64,000 nt of DNA from Tricholoma matsutake (taxonomy: Eukaryota > Basidiomycota > Agaricomycetes > Agaricales > Tricholomataceae), in assembly GCA_026075535.2 (NCBI GenBank), contig AP026544.2, forward strand, positions 5,828,001-5,892,000. Reading direction: 5' to 3'. The notes under the pieces are model-generated. The model made no database searches, had not been told where the DNA came from, and was given only the letters and a program-made list of their open reading frames with translations. This document shows positions 31,060 to 41,972 of the stretch, in pieces; the first letter of the stretch is position 1, and every line of letters begins with the position of its first letter. The translations under genes and the position numbers were made by a program.

Positions 31060-31498
31060 GGGGGCTATCCCCCTCTACATTCACGGCCACCAAGTAACTG
31101 GTGGCCACTATCGGGATGGTGACATGGTGTCGCTTCCCTATACCTTCCCCCCACTGTGGGGGGGACGATGTCATCGAGTGCGTGCACATAGGTGCATTTG
31201 CTCGAGGGGGGTCTCGGCCCCCTACTTACGGCGGTCACGGTGAATAACCAGGTGAACAACCACCCGCCTTGTTACTGTCACTCGTGCACAACACGGTGAT
31301 GGTCCACCTCATTCGTCTGGGGTGGTCAATCCTCGTTGGCTGGAAAAACGCAAACGGTTATTCCTCCCGCAAGGGGGGATTTACGGTGAATTAACACTGC
31401 TGCGCCTGGTCTGGCCTCGGTCGGACATGTGGCTGGGGGACCGTTTGCTCCAGGGGGCGATCTAATGGCTAACTTCGGGAGGGGGGGGCGCCCCCTCC
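31060..31498 (+). promoter_or_regulatory. Array of G/C-run hairpins in the B 3' UTR
   Basis: Six inverted repeats follow the stop codon: GGGGG-CTAT-CCCCC (31060-31073); GGCCACCA-agtaac-TGGTGGCC (31085-31106); a C6/G6 hairpin (31147-31164); a G-run/C-run hairpin (31205-31222); CCTCCC-GCAA-GGGGGG (31363-31378); and a GGAGGG...CCCTCC hairpin (31477-31498). The first has a different sequence but the same fold in type 2 (GGGGGG-TGTCA-CCCCCC near 49494-49512). Confidence 0.6.
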
Positions 31499-31514
31499 AG
31501 ATTATTGCCTTTCC

Positions 31515-31528
31515 TGGCTGAGAGGCCA
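31515..31528 (+). promoter_or_regulatory. 3'-UTR stem-loop, loop TGAGAG (common B form)
   Basis: TGGC-TGAGAG-GCCA, preceded by GCCTTTCC as in LINE-A. It is present in all type 1, 2 and 4 copies that retain this region, about 150 nt before poly(A). Confidence 0.7.
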
Positions 31529-31633
31529 ACGTCTGTGGAACTGCCCGCCTAAAGGTGGCTAAAACGGGGACCTGAGTGGGAGATGGGCGAGGGGAACGCG
31601 TAGATAAAGTAGTACCCGAGTTTGTACCTTGCT

Positions 31634-31674
31634 CCGCGGACTGCGTTCGAGCCCCGCGTTATAAATTCTGATCC
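31634..31674 (+). promoter_or_regulatory. 3' terminal block shared by B and LINE-A
   Basis: This block runs from CCGCGGACTGCG through CCGCGTTATAAATT to GATCC just before poly(A). The same block with few changes ends every A copy, for example 1581-1622 on the minus strand. Shared 3' tails are the established basis for non-autonomous elements being copied by a LINE RT. Confidence 0.85.
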
Positions 31675-31693
31675 AAAAAAAAAAAAAAAAAAA

Positions 31694-33191
31694 TGCCGTG
31701 GCTGTTTCCACTAAGTGGTCAGCGTGAATTGAGTGCTCAGGCCCCTGGGGATCCCAGGATGCATGCCTCACGTTGAAGTCGCCACACATGAAGTGTAGGC
31801 GTGGGATCGTCATGACGTTCTCAAAGAGGAGCGTAATGGCGGAGTGTTGGCTATCTGAGTAGACGTTAGCGAGTAGCATGACGTCCTCCCCTATTCCCAG
31901 TGAGAAAAGGAGGATATCACGATTATCGATCAGGTCTCGTCTGAGACCTGGTCTTAGATTAGCGATGCTGTTCGCGAAGTAGACAGCAACACGTGGAGGG
32001 GAATCAATACCCGAGGGGCGCACTAACGTTCCCCAATTTGGGCTCATCGGTGCGCCTATAACTTCCTCCCCTTCCCTGTTGTGGGCAGAAGGGGCGTGTC
32101 TTATCAATCGCCAGGGCGGCTCTTGGATGAAAAGCAAATCGTAATCATCTACGAAATCAGCCAGTAACGAGTCCATGTATCCCCAATTACGGTTAACATT
32201 CTGACTAAATATGCGCAACTGCGGTATAGATCTAAGTCTATCCCTCATTTACGTTCGGCCACCACGTCCTGCGGGATGGTAAGCAAGAGGGGAGCGAGAG
32301 TTGCGTCTCGCACTCACCTCGTCATAGCGAGCTTTGATCCAATCACGGTCAAAGCGATGTCGCCAGAAGTTGCATCGGCGGTCATCCGATGCGTGGTTTT
32401 TCCGGCAGTTTATACACCTAGCCGGGTGAGGACAGGCTGCCCCCTCTGGGGTAGCTGGGACGGGAGGGTTCGCCTTGGCGTTTCCCTTGCAACACCCTGC
32501 AAGGGCACGATGGTGCTCCTTGCGGTGTGGACCTGCGCAGATCGGACACTTGGTCTGCGGAGCTCTGCATGCCTGGGTGGGATGACCCCACTTCCAGCAC
32601 CGTTGGCACATGGGCAATCCAGGGTTCGCCCTAGCAGCCCTAATATAAGCGACATAGCGTCCAAATTGAACGCCCCGACCGATAAGAGCCTTGGCTCGTG
32701 CACCACTAACTGAGTCAGCGATGTTAAGGTATACGGTGCACGTATCCGACATCTTCGAATCACGTACAACGCGGGGGGGGACTTGTAGCACTGCGAGGTC
32801 CGATATTCCGGACTTCCCCAGGTGTGCAACGACGACGTCAGGCGTAAGAGCCTTGTCATTAGCGACGAATGGCACATCGACCAGCTTAAGGTACGATGTG
32901 GAAGTGGGTAACGCTGCATCTACCTGCAGTGCGAAGGGAAACGCCTTGTGGGCCGCCTCCTTAAAGCAACGAAGGTCCTCCTCGGAGGCCACGACGTCAG
33001 TAGCTACTGATAGGTTACCAGCGTGCATTGATGCGGATTGGGCCACTAGTTTAGAGTGGTGCAATCTGAGGGTGACTCGGACATGGTCCAAGAAGTCTGC
33101 AGGGTTCGTTTCCGCCCCAAGGGGGGGACGAACGTGTACCAAGACCTGTCGTCTCGACGGTCCATGGACAGTAGGCGATGGCTTTGCAGCC
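31694..33191 (-). pseudogene. A3: ORF2 N-terminus and ORF1 C-terminal half
   Basis: ORF2 runs from ATG 32246-32248 down to the B-g junction, with the first half of the endonuclease intact. ORF1 is open from 32249 to B-h, with all zinc knuckles. The junction is TAAATG. A longer frame running through the B-g poly(A) is a junction artefact. The downstream part of A3 now starts at 13862. Confidence 0.9.
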
Positions 33192-35445
33192 TTTTTTTTT
33201 TTTTTTTTTGGGTCAACAATTTATAACGCGGGGCTCGATCGCAGTCCGCGGAGCAGGGTACAAACTAGGGTACTACTATATCTACGCGTTCCCCTCGCCC
33301 ATCTCCCACCCAAGTCCTCGTTTTAGCCACTTTAGGCGGGCAGTGCCACAGACGTTGGCCTCTCAGCCAGGAAAGGCAATAATCCGGAGGGGAAGCCTCC
33401 CCCTCCCGAAGCTAGCCATTAGGTCGCCCACTGGTACCAACCGGTCCCCCGGCCACATATCCAACCGAAGTCAGATCAGGCGCAGTGGTGTCAATTCACC
33501 GTAAATCCCCCCTTGCGGGAGGAATAACCGATAGCCTACTTCCAGCCAGCGAGGATTGACCACCCCAGACGAATAGGGTGGACCATCACCGTGTTTGCGC
33601 ACGAGTGACAGAGATGTGGTAGCTGGTTGTTCACCTGGTTATTCACCGGAACTACCGTAGGCAGGGGGGCCAAGGCCCCCCCTCGAGCGAATGCCAATAT
33701 GTGCATGCACTCGATGACAACGTCCCCCCCGCAGCGGGGGGAAGGTGGAGGGAAGCGACAAAATGCCACTATCCCGATATCGGCCCCCAGTTATTTGGTG
33801 GGCGTGGTTGTGGAGGGGTGTTCCCCTATAGGTTGCGGCGCGGCTGTCTCCGAGGACCTCGAGGATGACGGCGTCGTGATGAGGACGAGGGTTCCTCATG
33901 ATGGAGCTCTGCATGAGCTGCCTGCCTAGCCGCGTAGGAAGCCCTGAAGGCTGCCGGTGACGTGAGATCGAGAGGCAATCCGGCAGCTGCTAGTTCTGCC
34001 GACATTGGCTCGGACAATCGCCAGGTGGTTGTGAATAACTCCCATGCCATCTGGCGCCATGCATTCCTCTCTACGAGCGGAACGGCGGATACTCGGACGG
34101 TACCGACGAACATCGTCATAGCCTCCAGTAAATGTAGAAAGCCATGAGAGGTGGACGTTATGTCCACCCTCTCATCTCTCGACAACGGAGGCTCATCCTC
34201 CACCAACTCTGGGATGGCGGATGAACCCGGTGATATGGGGAGGGGCGGCGCAGATTGCTCCTGCTGCCCCTCCGGATAGAGGAGCTCGGCGACGCCGAGC
34301 TCCTGATTGTTGTTGGCCTCGAGCCCAAGCTCGAGAGCCAGATCATGCACCTCATCGGCTATCACTTGTGATGCCAAGAAGCGGTTTATCGTCTCCTGCG
34401 AGGCTAGCTCGGTGAGACCTGGAATGAATTCGACGTCTCCGCCGGTGGCAGAGCCGTCGTCGTCGTCTGGCAGGTCGGAGGAGTCGTCCTCCGCCCAAAG
34501 ATTGTGGAACTGGTTAGCCACATCAGAGTCCCATCCGCTCAGGGAGACGTGTCCGAACTCTGGGAGGTAGTTGTCGTCGAAGTCTGCGAAGTCGGCGTTT
34601 GTGTATAGGAGGGGATCGCCATGAGCCGCCTGGTGTCGAGTTCGCGCTCTACGGTTTGCAGAGGGCATTGAGGATGATTTAGCAGAAGTAGATGACGGCA
34701 GAAGTCAAAATACGTAGCGTGATAACGATAACAGACGGTCCCTTATCTCAATTCCGGGTCCACCCGACACAGCCTCCAGACGCTCCGAGGGGGCAGGCAG
34801 GCCGCACATCCTGCTGCCGATAGGGAGGGGCGATTGAACCCGGTTCCAAACACCTCAAGGGTGTGAGTGCCGGAGGTAGAGAGTCGGTGGTGAATAGCGG
34901 CCACCAGAGCGTCGACCTAGCCACCAGGGGGCACCATCACCCGGCCCCTTTTAACGATGGTGTATTCCAATAGGTAGTCAGTGTAGCAGGTCTCTAGATG
35001 TAGAAACTCACACAGCATGGAGGTAGGAAGTCTCCCAGACGACCCACAATCCAGTGAATATGTCCCTCCTCCTGAACCAGACCTCCCCTAGCTAAACGAA
35101 TGCGACGACTTGGGCGAGCGTTGAAGTAGGCATCCCACACCCACTCTAAGCCCCCATAGGGGCCCAGACTACTCTTTTATTGCCAACACTCACCTAACCA
35201 GGATCCTCGAAGCCCAGGAGAACGAGACGAATAACAGACACTGTCAAAAACAGTAACCGGGGCATCCACAGAGATCGGATGGACGGATCTCTTAGCAAAT
35301 CAGGGTAAGCCTGGAGACGCCGAGAGCGTTCGTGATGGCGAAATCCGATCGAAAATCGGACCAGAATTGAAGTGTCGACGTCGCGTGCAACGTTGAGCAG
35401 AGGTGTTTACCACTATTTATGGTGGTTGTAACAAGTCAAGGAGCG
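33192..35445 (-). mobile_element. B-h: full-length type-2 B element
   Basis: It has an 18-nt poly(A) (33192-33209) and 5' terminus at 35445. The target duplication is TGGCTTTGCAGCC (33179-33191 and 35452-35464), with six extra bases at the 5' junction, the longest such addition seen here. Confidence 0.94.
33826..34668 (-). CDS. B-element ORF, type 2, 280 aa
   Basis: This is a diverged, intact member of the B protein family. The N-terminal ~110 residues differ from type 1 (start MPSANRRARTRHQ, then an acidic region with an Asp run), yet the same general order holds: basic start, acidic region, QELGVAELLYPE, Pro-rich linker, IPELVEDE, helical core with WRQMAWELFTTTWR, basic tail. The type-1/type-2 split shows which parts are constrained. 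Function unknown. Confidence 0.75.
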   Translation of the reverse strand: MPSANRRARTRHQAAHGDPLLYTNADFADFDDNYLPEFGHVSLSGWDSDVANQFHNLWAEDDSSDLPDDDDGSATGGDVEFIPGLTELASQETINRFLASQVIADEVHDLALELGLEANNNQELGVAELLYPEGQQEQSAPPLPISPGSSAIPELVEDEPPLSRDERVDITSTSHGFLHLLEAMTMFVGTVRVSAVPLVERNAWRQMAWELFTTTWRLSEPMSAELAAAGLPLDLTSPAAFRASYAARQAAHAELHHEEPSSSSRRRHPRGPRRQPRRNL

Positions 35446-35451
35446 ACGACG

Positions 35452-36570
35452 TGGCTTTGCAGCCTTCGGTTTGGAAGGACCCACATGCTGCTGTATGTCA
35501 GCCAGCTTGTCGGTTGGAAGTTCAGGGAAGGCCTTGGCTAGTCGCACAAGGCCGTCCATGGAAGTGTTAGGTGCTCGCCCCCCAGGGAAGCGAGCGACCT
35601 GAGCAAAGGTTCCCCTGCCCGAAGGCCTGGTGGACCAGTTCACGGGGGGAGGAGGTCCTCGACCCCATGACGACGAGACACCCCCTGCTGGGGGTTTAGG
35701 AAGAGGTCGAGCCCCTTTCGGGCCTCGAGTCCTCGCTGATTTGTGAGGGGGGGGGCGTTGCCCATCCCATCCCTCCAGGTACTCCGTCCTTGGGACGTCG
35801 TTAGGATCGTTAGTGGCAGTGCCCGACCTAGGTCGTTTGCTGCCCCCAGCCATCCTGTCTATAGCATTCCGGAGCGTGGTGTTTCCAGAGTTGCGATCGA
35901 TACCAGCCTCGGCAGCTGCTGCCAGCACCGAGCCCAGTTGTTCCACTATGAGCTGCCGTTCCTCAGCAGTCGGTCATCTAGATCCCGTCCTGTTTAGGAC
36001 GACTCGGAATCCAGAAGCGTACTCTCCCAAGTCACTGGCGAAGGTCTGGGGTCCGCTCCAGTCATCGCTAGTCATCTCCGTGTCTTGTATGACGTGGGTA
36101 GAGAGGTTATCGGCCACTTCATCAGCCCACGAAGCAGGTGTTGAAGGGGTAGCCGGAGGTGCAGGAGACGCAGTTGCATCCCTGGAAGATAGCGCTGGCA
36201 CGCTGAAGCGCTGTGCTCGCGGAGTGACAGTACCCGCCCCATAGGGGGAGGGGGTTGGAGAGCCTCTTTGGGTCCTGTGAGGGCCCACTGAGGGTGCAAT
36301 CTGTGTGGATCTGCGGCTCGAAGAGAGCCGCAGGGAATCAATGGGGTCGTCGCCAGGAGTTCTGGGCGTACCGGATCTAGAGGGTCCCCCCTCGTCCATC
36401 GCCTCACCCGATCTCCCCCTACTTCTTGAGTACGAATCAGACATGCGTTGGTAAGACGCTGGTTATACCGGATCGCTGGGATCGAGGACGGATTGAGCTG
36501 CAAAGTGTGAAAACGGAGTCGACGAAATTTTTTGTGGCTGTGCACGTCGCGGTAAGAAGACAAGAAGCGA
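35452..36570 (-). pseudogene. A3 5' end: leader and ORF1 N-terminal part
   Basis: It carries the 5' terminus at 36570 and ORF1 from ATG 36442-36444. The frame is interrupted by TGA at 35974-35976, where intact copies have CGA in an Arg-Arg-Pro context, and then reopens. It shares with A7 the residues NDVPRTE upstream of LEGWDG, which A1 and A4 lack. Flanked on the right by the duplicated GAGATGCTGTCTCC (36576-36589). Confidence 0.88.
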
Positions 36571-36575
36571 TATAT

Positions 36576-37852
36576 GAGATGCTGTCTCCTCCACTTTAAC
36601 TCCGTGGCTAGGCTGGCACGGAGATACCTCGGCAGAAATCGATGATGTCCTTTCGGCGATATCAACGATTTTAAACAAGGCATGGGAAAACCATGCCAAG
36701 GAATCTCGCCTCGGCAAGTCGTCCAAAGGCTGGTGGACAGACGAATGCAGTGGTGCTCTTGACGCTTACAGGGCTTCCCGAGACGAGGAGGACTGGAAGC
36801 AGTACAGAGAAGTCATGCGACACGCAAAGCGTGACTTCTTCGACGACCGTATCCAGGAAGTGGCTACGATGAATAGACGACCCTGGGATCTAATGTCCTG
36901 GACTCGTCAACGCAACCTCCCATTGTATGAGGCGATCTCCTATTGGGGAGAACCTTGTAACGATCTGGACTCTCTTTGGGCTGCCCTTGATGGGTCCTAT
37001 AATGCCGCATCAGATCGAGCAGTCGATCTAAGCATTCTTGATGGACTTGATCCGGTGCCTGAAAGGGCCTGGATCTCGTTCTCCGTTACGGAAATGAAGG
37101 AAGCGCTAAATGCGTGTTCCTCCCATTCCGCTCCAGGTCCCGATCATGTTACGTGGTCGCACCTTAAACACTGGTGTAGCAACCCAGAAGTGGCAGGGCT
37201 CATTACCCGCATTGCTGAGGCGTGCATCACTGCTGGCCATTGGCCTGCTCATTTCAAGAAATCCCTGTCGGTCATCATCCCGAAACCAGGAAAACCTAAC
37301 TACTCTACCCCTAAGTCGTTCAGGCCCATTGTGCTCCTGAACACCCTGGGCAAATTGGTCAAAAAGATGCTGTCTAGGCGGCTTCAGTTCGACGGCGTAG
37401 CGCACGAAGCCTTCGAACAAAACCAGTTTGGAGGCGTCGCCCAGTGTTCCACTGAGGATGCAGGAATCTACCTTACCCACCTGGTTAGGGCAGGATGGGC
37501 CAAAGGGCTTAAAATGAGTGTTGTCGCGTTCGACATCGCTCAATTCTTCCCCTCCTTGAACCACCAGGTTCTTTTGGAGATTATCTCGCGGTCGGGATTC
37601 CCTGCGCAAGTAGTGAATTTCTTCCGTTCATACCTTGTCGGTCGCAGAACGACCTACAAATGGAACGCTTTCTCATCTGGCTCCTTTGCAGCAGATGTAG
37701 GAGTAGGTCAAGGCTCTGCCTTGTCCCCTGTCTTATTGGCGTTATATCTAACGCCCATTATGAAGCTCTTCAGAAGAAGCGAAATCGGCAGAGATGTCGA
37801 TCTCATGTCGTATGTGGACGATGGTACCCTCATCGCCCGCTCTCCACAGTTG
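36576..37852 (+). pseudogene. A4 ORF2 segment (linker to RT)
   Basis: This open frame covers the linker after the endonuclease and the RT domain through YVDD, continuing A4 after the A3/A5 insertion. It is cut by B-i at the duplicated GCTCTCCACAGTTG (37839-37852). Confidence 0.88.
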
Positions 37853-38262
37853 GGGGTCAACAATTTATAACGCGGGGCTCGATCGCAGTCCGCGGGTCAA
37901 GATACAAACAAGGTACTACTAAGACTACGCATTCCCTATGTCCGCATCCCACACCAGGTCCCTTGCAGAAGCCACGTTACGGCGGGCGTACCAGCGTTGT
38001 CCTCTCAGACAGGAAAGGCAATAATCTGTAGGGGAGGGGCCCCCCCTACAAAGGCTAGCCGTTAGTTCGCCGTCTGGTGCTATCTCGGTCCCCCCGGCCA
38101 CATATCCGACCGAAGTCAGATCAGGCGCAAGCAGTGTCAATTCACCGTAAGTCCTCCCTTGCGGGAAGAGTAACCGTCTTTCACCAGACAACGAGGATTG
38201 ACCACCCCAGGTGAGTGAGGTGGACCATCACTGTGTCCACGCACAAGTGACAGTGACGAGGC

Positions 38263-38314
38263 AGCTGGTTATTCACCGGAACTGCCGTAGCTGGTTATTC
38301 ACCGGAGCTACTGT
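38263..38314. repeat. 26-bp tandem duplication in the B-i 3' UTR
   Basis: Two adjacent units each begin AGCTGGTTATTCACCGGA (38263 and 38289) and differ slightly in their last 8 bases. Other B copies have related sequence but not this exact doubled form. Confidence 0.8.
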
Positions 38315-38477
38315 AGGTAGGGGGTCGAGGCCCCCCCCTCGAGCAAATGCTACTCTGAGCATGCACTCGGTGACATCATCCCCCCCGCAGTGGGGGGAAG
38401 GTAAAGGGCGGCGACATAATGTCACCATCCCGACAACAGCCCTGGTGGGCGGTGAAGAGAAGGGGGGGTCCCCTTCT

Positions 38478-39308
38478 TCAAGCTCGGCGTGGTCGTTGGC
38501 GGGGGCCACGAGGACGTCGATGCCGTTCCGGGGACAAGGGTTCCTCGGTTGGAGGCTCTGCCGCTGGTGGAGCAGACTGAGCCGCCTGCATTGCCACATA
38601 GGAAGCCTGGAAGGCTGCCGGAGACGTAAGGTCGAGGGGAGCTGATGCCGCACGAAGCGACTCCATCATGCTCCCTGAAAATCGCCAGGTGGTGGTGAAG
38701 AGCTCCCACGCCATCTGACGCCAAGAGTTCCTGTCGTTGAGAGGAACTGCGGATACTTGGACGGTACCTACAAAGGAGGTCATCATGTCCAGTAGATGTA
38801 GCATGGCATCAGAGGTGGCTTCGATTTCCAACCTCTGATCCCTAGATAACGGCACTTCGTCCTCCACCAGCTCGGGGATGGGGGGCCAAGGCGGTAGCGG
38901 GGCAGGGGATGCCTCCGGATAAAGGAGCTCAGCGATACCGAGCTCCTGTGAGTACATATCCTCCTTAGGGAGGCTACGAGCCCAGCGCTTGTGTTCGACA
39001 TCGACACCAAGTGCCCATCGTACACGATCGATCGTTTTCCTCGAGGAGAGCCTAGGCCCCCCCTCGGCGAAAGCGAGAGCCTCCTGCATGGCAAGAGATT
39101 CATCGTCATCATCATCGTTAGGGTCGGAGAGGTCTTCCCCGGCCCATAGATCTCTAGCTGCCCTAAAAGCAGCTGCTACCTCCGATTCGTCTTGGATGAA
39201 CCGGGTGTCGTAGTCTTGGACGCCATCATCAAAGATGTCGCCCGTGATCAAAACGGGGTCGCGTAGACCCCGATGTGGTGGTTGGTCTCTAGTTCGCCGT
39301 TTGGGCAT
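38478..39308 (-). CDS. B-element ORF, type 3, 276 aa
   Basis: This is an intact B-family protein with a type-1-like N-terminus (MPKRRTRDQPPHRGLRDP) but a diverged middle and C-terminal third. The core reads WRQMAWELFTTTWRFSGS, and the tail ends in an Arg/Pro-rich stretch of its own. The first ~75 codons are very close to the B-c/B-d proteins while the rest is not, so this copy looks mosaic. The matching 3' UTR, with the TGTC/GACA stem-loop, is shared with B-0. Function unknown. Confidence 0.75.
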   Translation of the reverse strand: MPKRRTRDQPPHRGLRDPVLITGDIFDDGVQDYDTRFIQDESEVAAAFRAARDLWAGEDLSDPNDDDDDESLAMQEALAFAEGGPRLSSRKTIDRVRWALGVDVEHKRWARSLPKEDMYSQELGIAELLYPEASPAPLPPWPPIPELVEDEVPLSRDQRLEIEATSDAMLHLLDMMTSFVGTVQVSAVPLNDRNSWRQMAWELFTTTWRFSGSMMESLRAASAPLDLTSPAAFQASYVAMQAAQSAPPAAEPPTEEPLSPERHRRPRGPRQRPRRA

Positions 39309-40090
39309 CGAGAGTGTGTATGTTAGTGCTAGTAGATGATGGTAGTAATCAAAATACGCAGCGTGGAATCGATAACGACTGGTCCCTTATCTATGTTCCG
39401 GGTCCACCCGATACAGCCTCCGAACGCTCCGAGGGGGCGAGCAAGCCGCACATCCTGCTGCCTAGTGGGAGAAGATTGAACCCGGGTCATGCCACCCTAG
39501 GAGAGTGAGCACCGGAGGTAGAGGGATGGTGGTGAGAAGCGGCCACCAAGGTGTAGGCCTAGCCGCTAGGGGGCACCATCGCCCGGCCCCTTTTAACGAT
39601 GGTGTATTCCAGCGGGTAGTCAGTATAGCATGTCTCTAGTAGTAGAAACTCACAGAGCATGGAGGCTGGAAGCCTCCCAGACGACCAGCAGTCCAGTGAT
39701 AATGTCCCTCCTCCCTAAGCCAGACCTCCCCCACCTAGACGAGTGTGACGACTTGGGCGAGCGTTGAAGCAGGCATCCCACACCCACTCTAAGCCCCCAG
39801 AGGGACCTAGACTACTCTTTCATAGACAACACTCACCTAGTCAGGATCCTCGAAGCCCAGGAGAACGAGATGAATAGCAGCCATTGTCAAAAACAATGAC
39901 CGGGGCATCCACGGAGATCGGATGGACGGATCTCTTAGCAAATCAGGGCACGCCTGGAGACGCCGAGAGCGTTCGTGATGGTGAAATCCGATCGAAAATC
40001 GGACGAAAATTGAAGTGTCGACGTCGCTTGCAACGTTGAGCAGAGGTGTTTACCACTATTTATGGTGGTTGTAACAAGTCAAGGAGCGTT

Positions 40091-41445
40091 GCTCTCCACA
40101 GTTGGAGGATAACCTCCCCCTATTTAAAAAAGCGTATGGCTGGATATTCCAGGCATTCACCTCCCTCGGACTTGTCCTGGAACATGACAAGTCTGAAATC
40201 TTCCACTTCTCAAGGGCGAGGAGATTCACTTCCCTACCCATCGATCTCGGCTTTGCCCCATACACGGGCAATACCCCCCTCAAACCCAAGGTCACCTGGA
40301 GGTACCTCGGGTTTTTCTTCGACCGAAAACTCTCCTTCAAGGAGCATACGCGGTTCTACTCCACCAAGGCCCTTACCACTGCAAGGGCGATGGGAATGCT
40401 CGGCAATTCTGTCAGAGGGTTAACCCCTATGCAGAAACATCTCTTATACCGTTCGTGTGTTGTACCTATTATGACATACGGACTCAGACTTTGGCATTTC
40501 AAAGGCGCTCGCGTCAAGGGTGTCATCAAAACGCTGACCCAGGTGCAGTCCATTGCTGCTCGCTGGATCCTCGGTGCCTTCAGGACCACCCCTATCGGTG
40601 GCCTGGAAAGTATCGCCGGACTGCTGCCTATGCAGCTGTTACTGCGTCGTTTAGCTGACAGAGGGGTGTTCAGGACCCCTCTACTGGCTCCATCTCACCC
40701 CCTAAGAGCAATCTTAGGGCCTAATCACGTCGGTACTACCCACTCTCATGAGCTAGGGCTCTGGGGAGGGAACGTGCTCGACACACTCAACCTACAAGGT
40801 CCATCTGTTGCCTCGGCTGCAGCACTGGCCCTTGTACCAGGCGATGAATTCGACCCCTTTGGGGATGAAAACACACCTGGAAACAGAGTGAAGGATCTAT
40901 TCCCCACTCGTTTCTCCTCTCATCGCCTCACCTCTAAGGAGGAGGGAGCAAGGGACTCTTACAGGAGTGACCTCGACAAGGCCTGGGCCTCTGCCCAGGC
41001 AGAGGATGACACTCTCGTCGTTGCAGTGGACGCCTCGGTGCCCACTGATGCCAAATACCAAGCTGTCGCCTGCGCTCTGGTCTTCGGACAGGGAGAGCAG
41101 GTGGATCACGTTGTCTCAGCTTCTGGGAGGAGAACCCCCCCGGAAGTCGAACTTTTCGCTCTCCAGCTAGGGGTATCCGCTGCGTGCAGCAGGGGATGCA
41201 AAAAGCTGGTAATATTCTCGGATTCTACTATGGGCATTGAGTCCCTAATCGATCCAAAACCACGCTCTGGGCAAATTTTTGCCCTGGACGCTTGTCGCTC
41301 CCTTCATCCCTGGTTAGCTGGGGACGAGGAGAGAAATGTCACATTCTGGCATGTCCCCTCGAAATTCGAGTGGAACGTACATAAGATGGCTCATGATGTA
41401 GCTACATCTACCAGGATCTCTGTGGGCAGACACCCGCGGACGTCT
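40091..41445 (+). pseudogene. A4 ORF2 segment (RT end to RNase H)
   Basis: This open frame runs from just after YVDD through the connection region and RNase H to GRHPRTSL, where A6 interrupts it. The remaining C-terminus and 3' UTR of A4 were not found in the window. Confidence 0.88.
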
Positions 41446-41972
41446 TTATTTTTTTATTTTTTATTTTTTTGGGTCAAAAGTTTATAATGCAGCGCCCGAT
41501 CGCAGTCCGCGGTAGAGACATACAAACGAAGTACACTACGCCCAGCCCAAGTCCTCCTCCTGCTAATCTTCGCACCAACCACCTGGATAGCTGCGATGAC
41601 TACTAAGGGGGCCCCCTTTATCGAGTAAACGGACTTGCCAGTGGTGGCGTACCGACAACCCGAGCTCGACGACGCCGTGTTCCCCGAATCCCTACGGGTA
41701 TGAGTGCAAGATTTAGGGGAAACTGCCGCCCCGACGTGAGCCTCTCAGCTCGGAAAGAAAGGCATAGTCGGCATCAAGGCCGTAACGCACAACCGACAGT
41801 GGATCTGGAAGCGCTCAGGCGCCTCCCCGAACCAGTACCTAGTTTTGTGTCCCCCCTCCCTGACAGTCGCTCCTGAACACGGGTGGGCCCCCTTTATGAG
41901 GGTTAACGGACTCGTCTGGTGCCCTACGGCCACCCCGACATACCGATAACACTAGCCAGAACCAGACGGGGG
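41446..41972 (-). mobile_element. A6: 5'-truncated LINE-A (3' UTR only)
   Basis: This is a nearly complete A-type 3' UTR with no ORF2. Its tail is an A tract broken at intervals by single T residues (T tract with A's, 41446-41471). The expected target duplication on the right is missing; the sequence runs through GGGGGCAACA into the 5' terminus of A7. Confidence 0.85.

Larger units (their letters stand above)
29467..31693 (+). mobile_element. B-g: full-length type-1 B element
   Basis: This is a complete B copy in the opposite orientation to B-a and, by eye, identical to it. The first base of the usual 5' terminus is missing, four extra bases (29463-29466) precede it, and the poly(A) is 31675-31693. 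The 5' flank is ATGTCGTATGTGG and the 3' flank AATGCCGTGGCTGTT, so its own duplications do not match each other but match those of B-a crosswise. Confidence 0.93.
37853..40088 (-). mobile_element. B-i: full-length type-3 B element without poly(A)
   Basis: It is complete from the 5' terminus at 40088 to the 3' terminal block, but the element joins the target directly after GACCCC with no A tract. The target duplication is GCTCTCCACAGTTG (37839-37852 and 40091-40104). It is the only tail-less copy in the window. Confidence 0.93.

Noticed and set aside
41446..41471. The A6 tail with periodic T interruptions as a special tail signal
   Set aside because: Only this copy shows it clearly; slippage or point mutation in an old A tract is enough to explain it.
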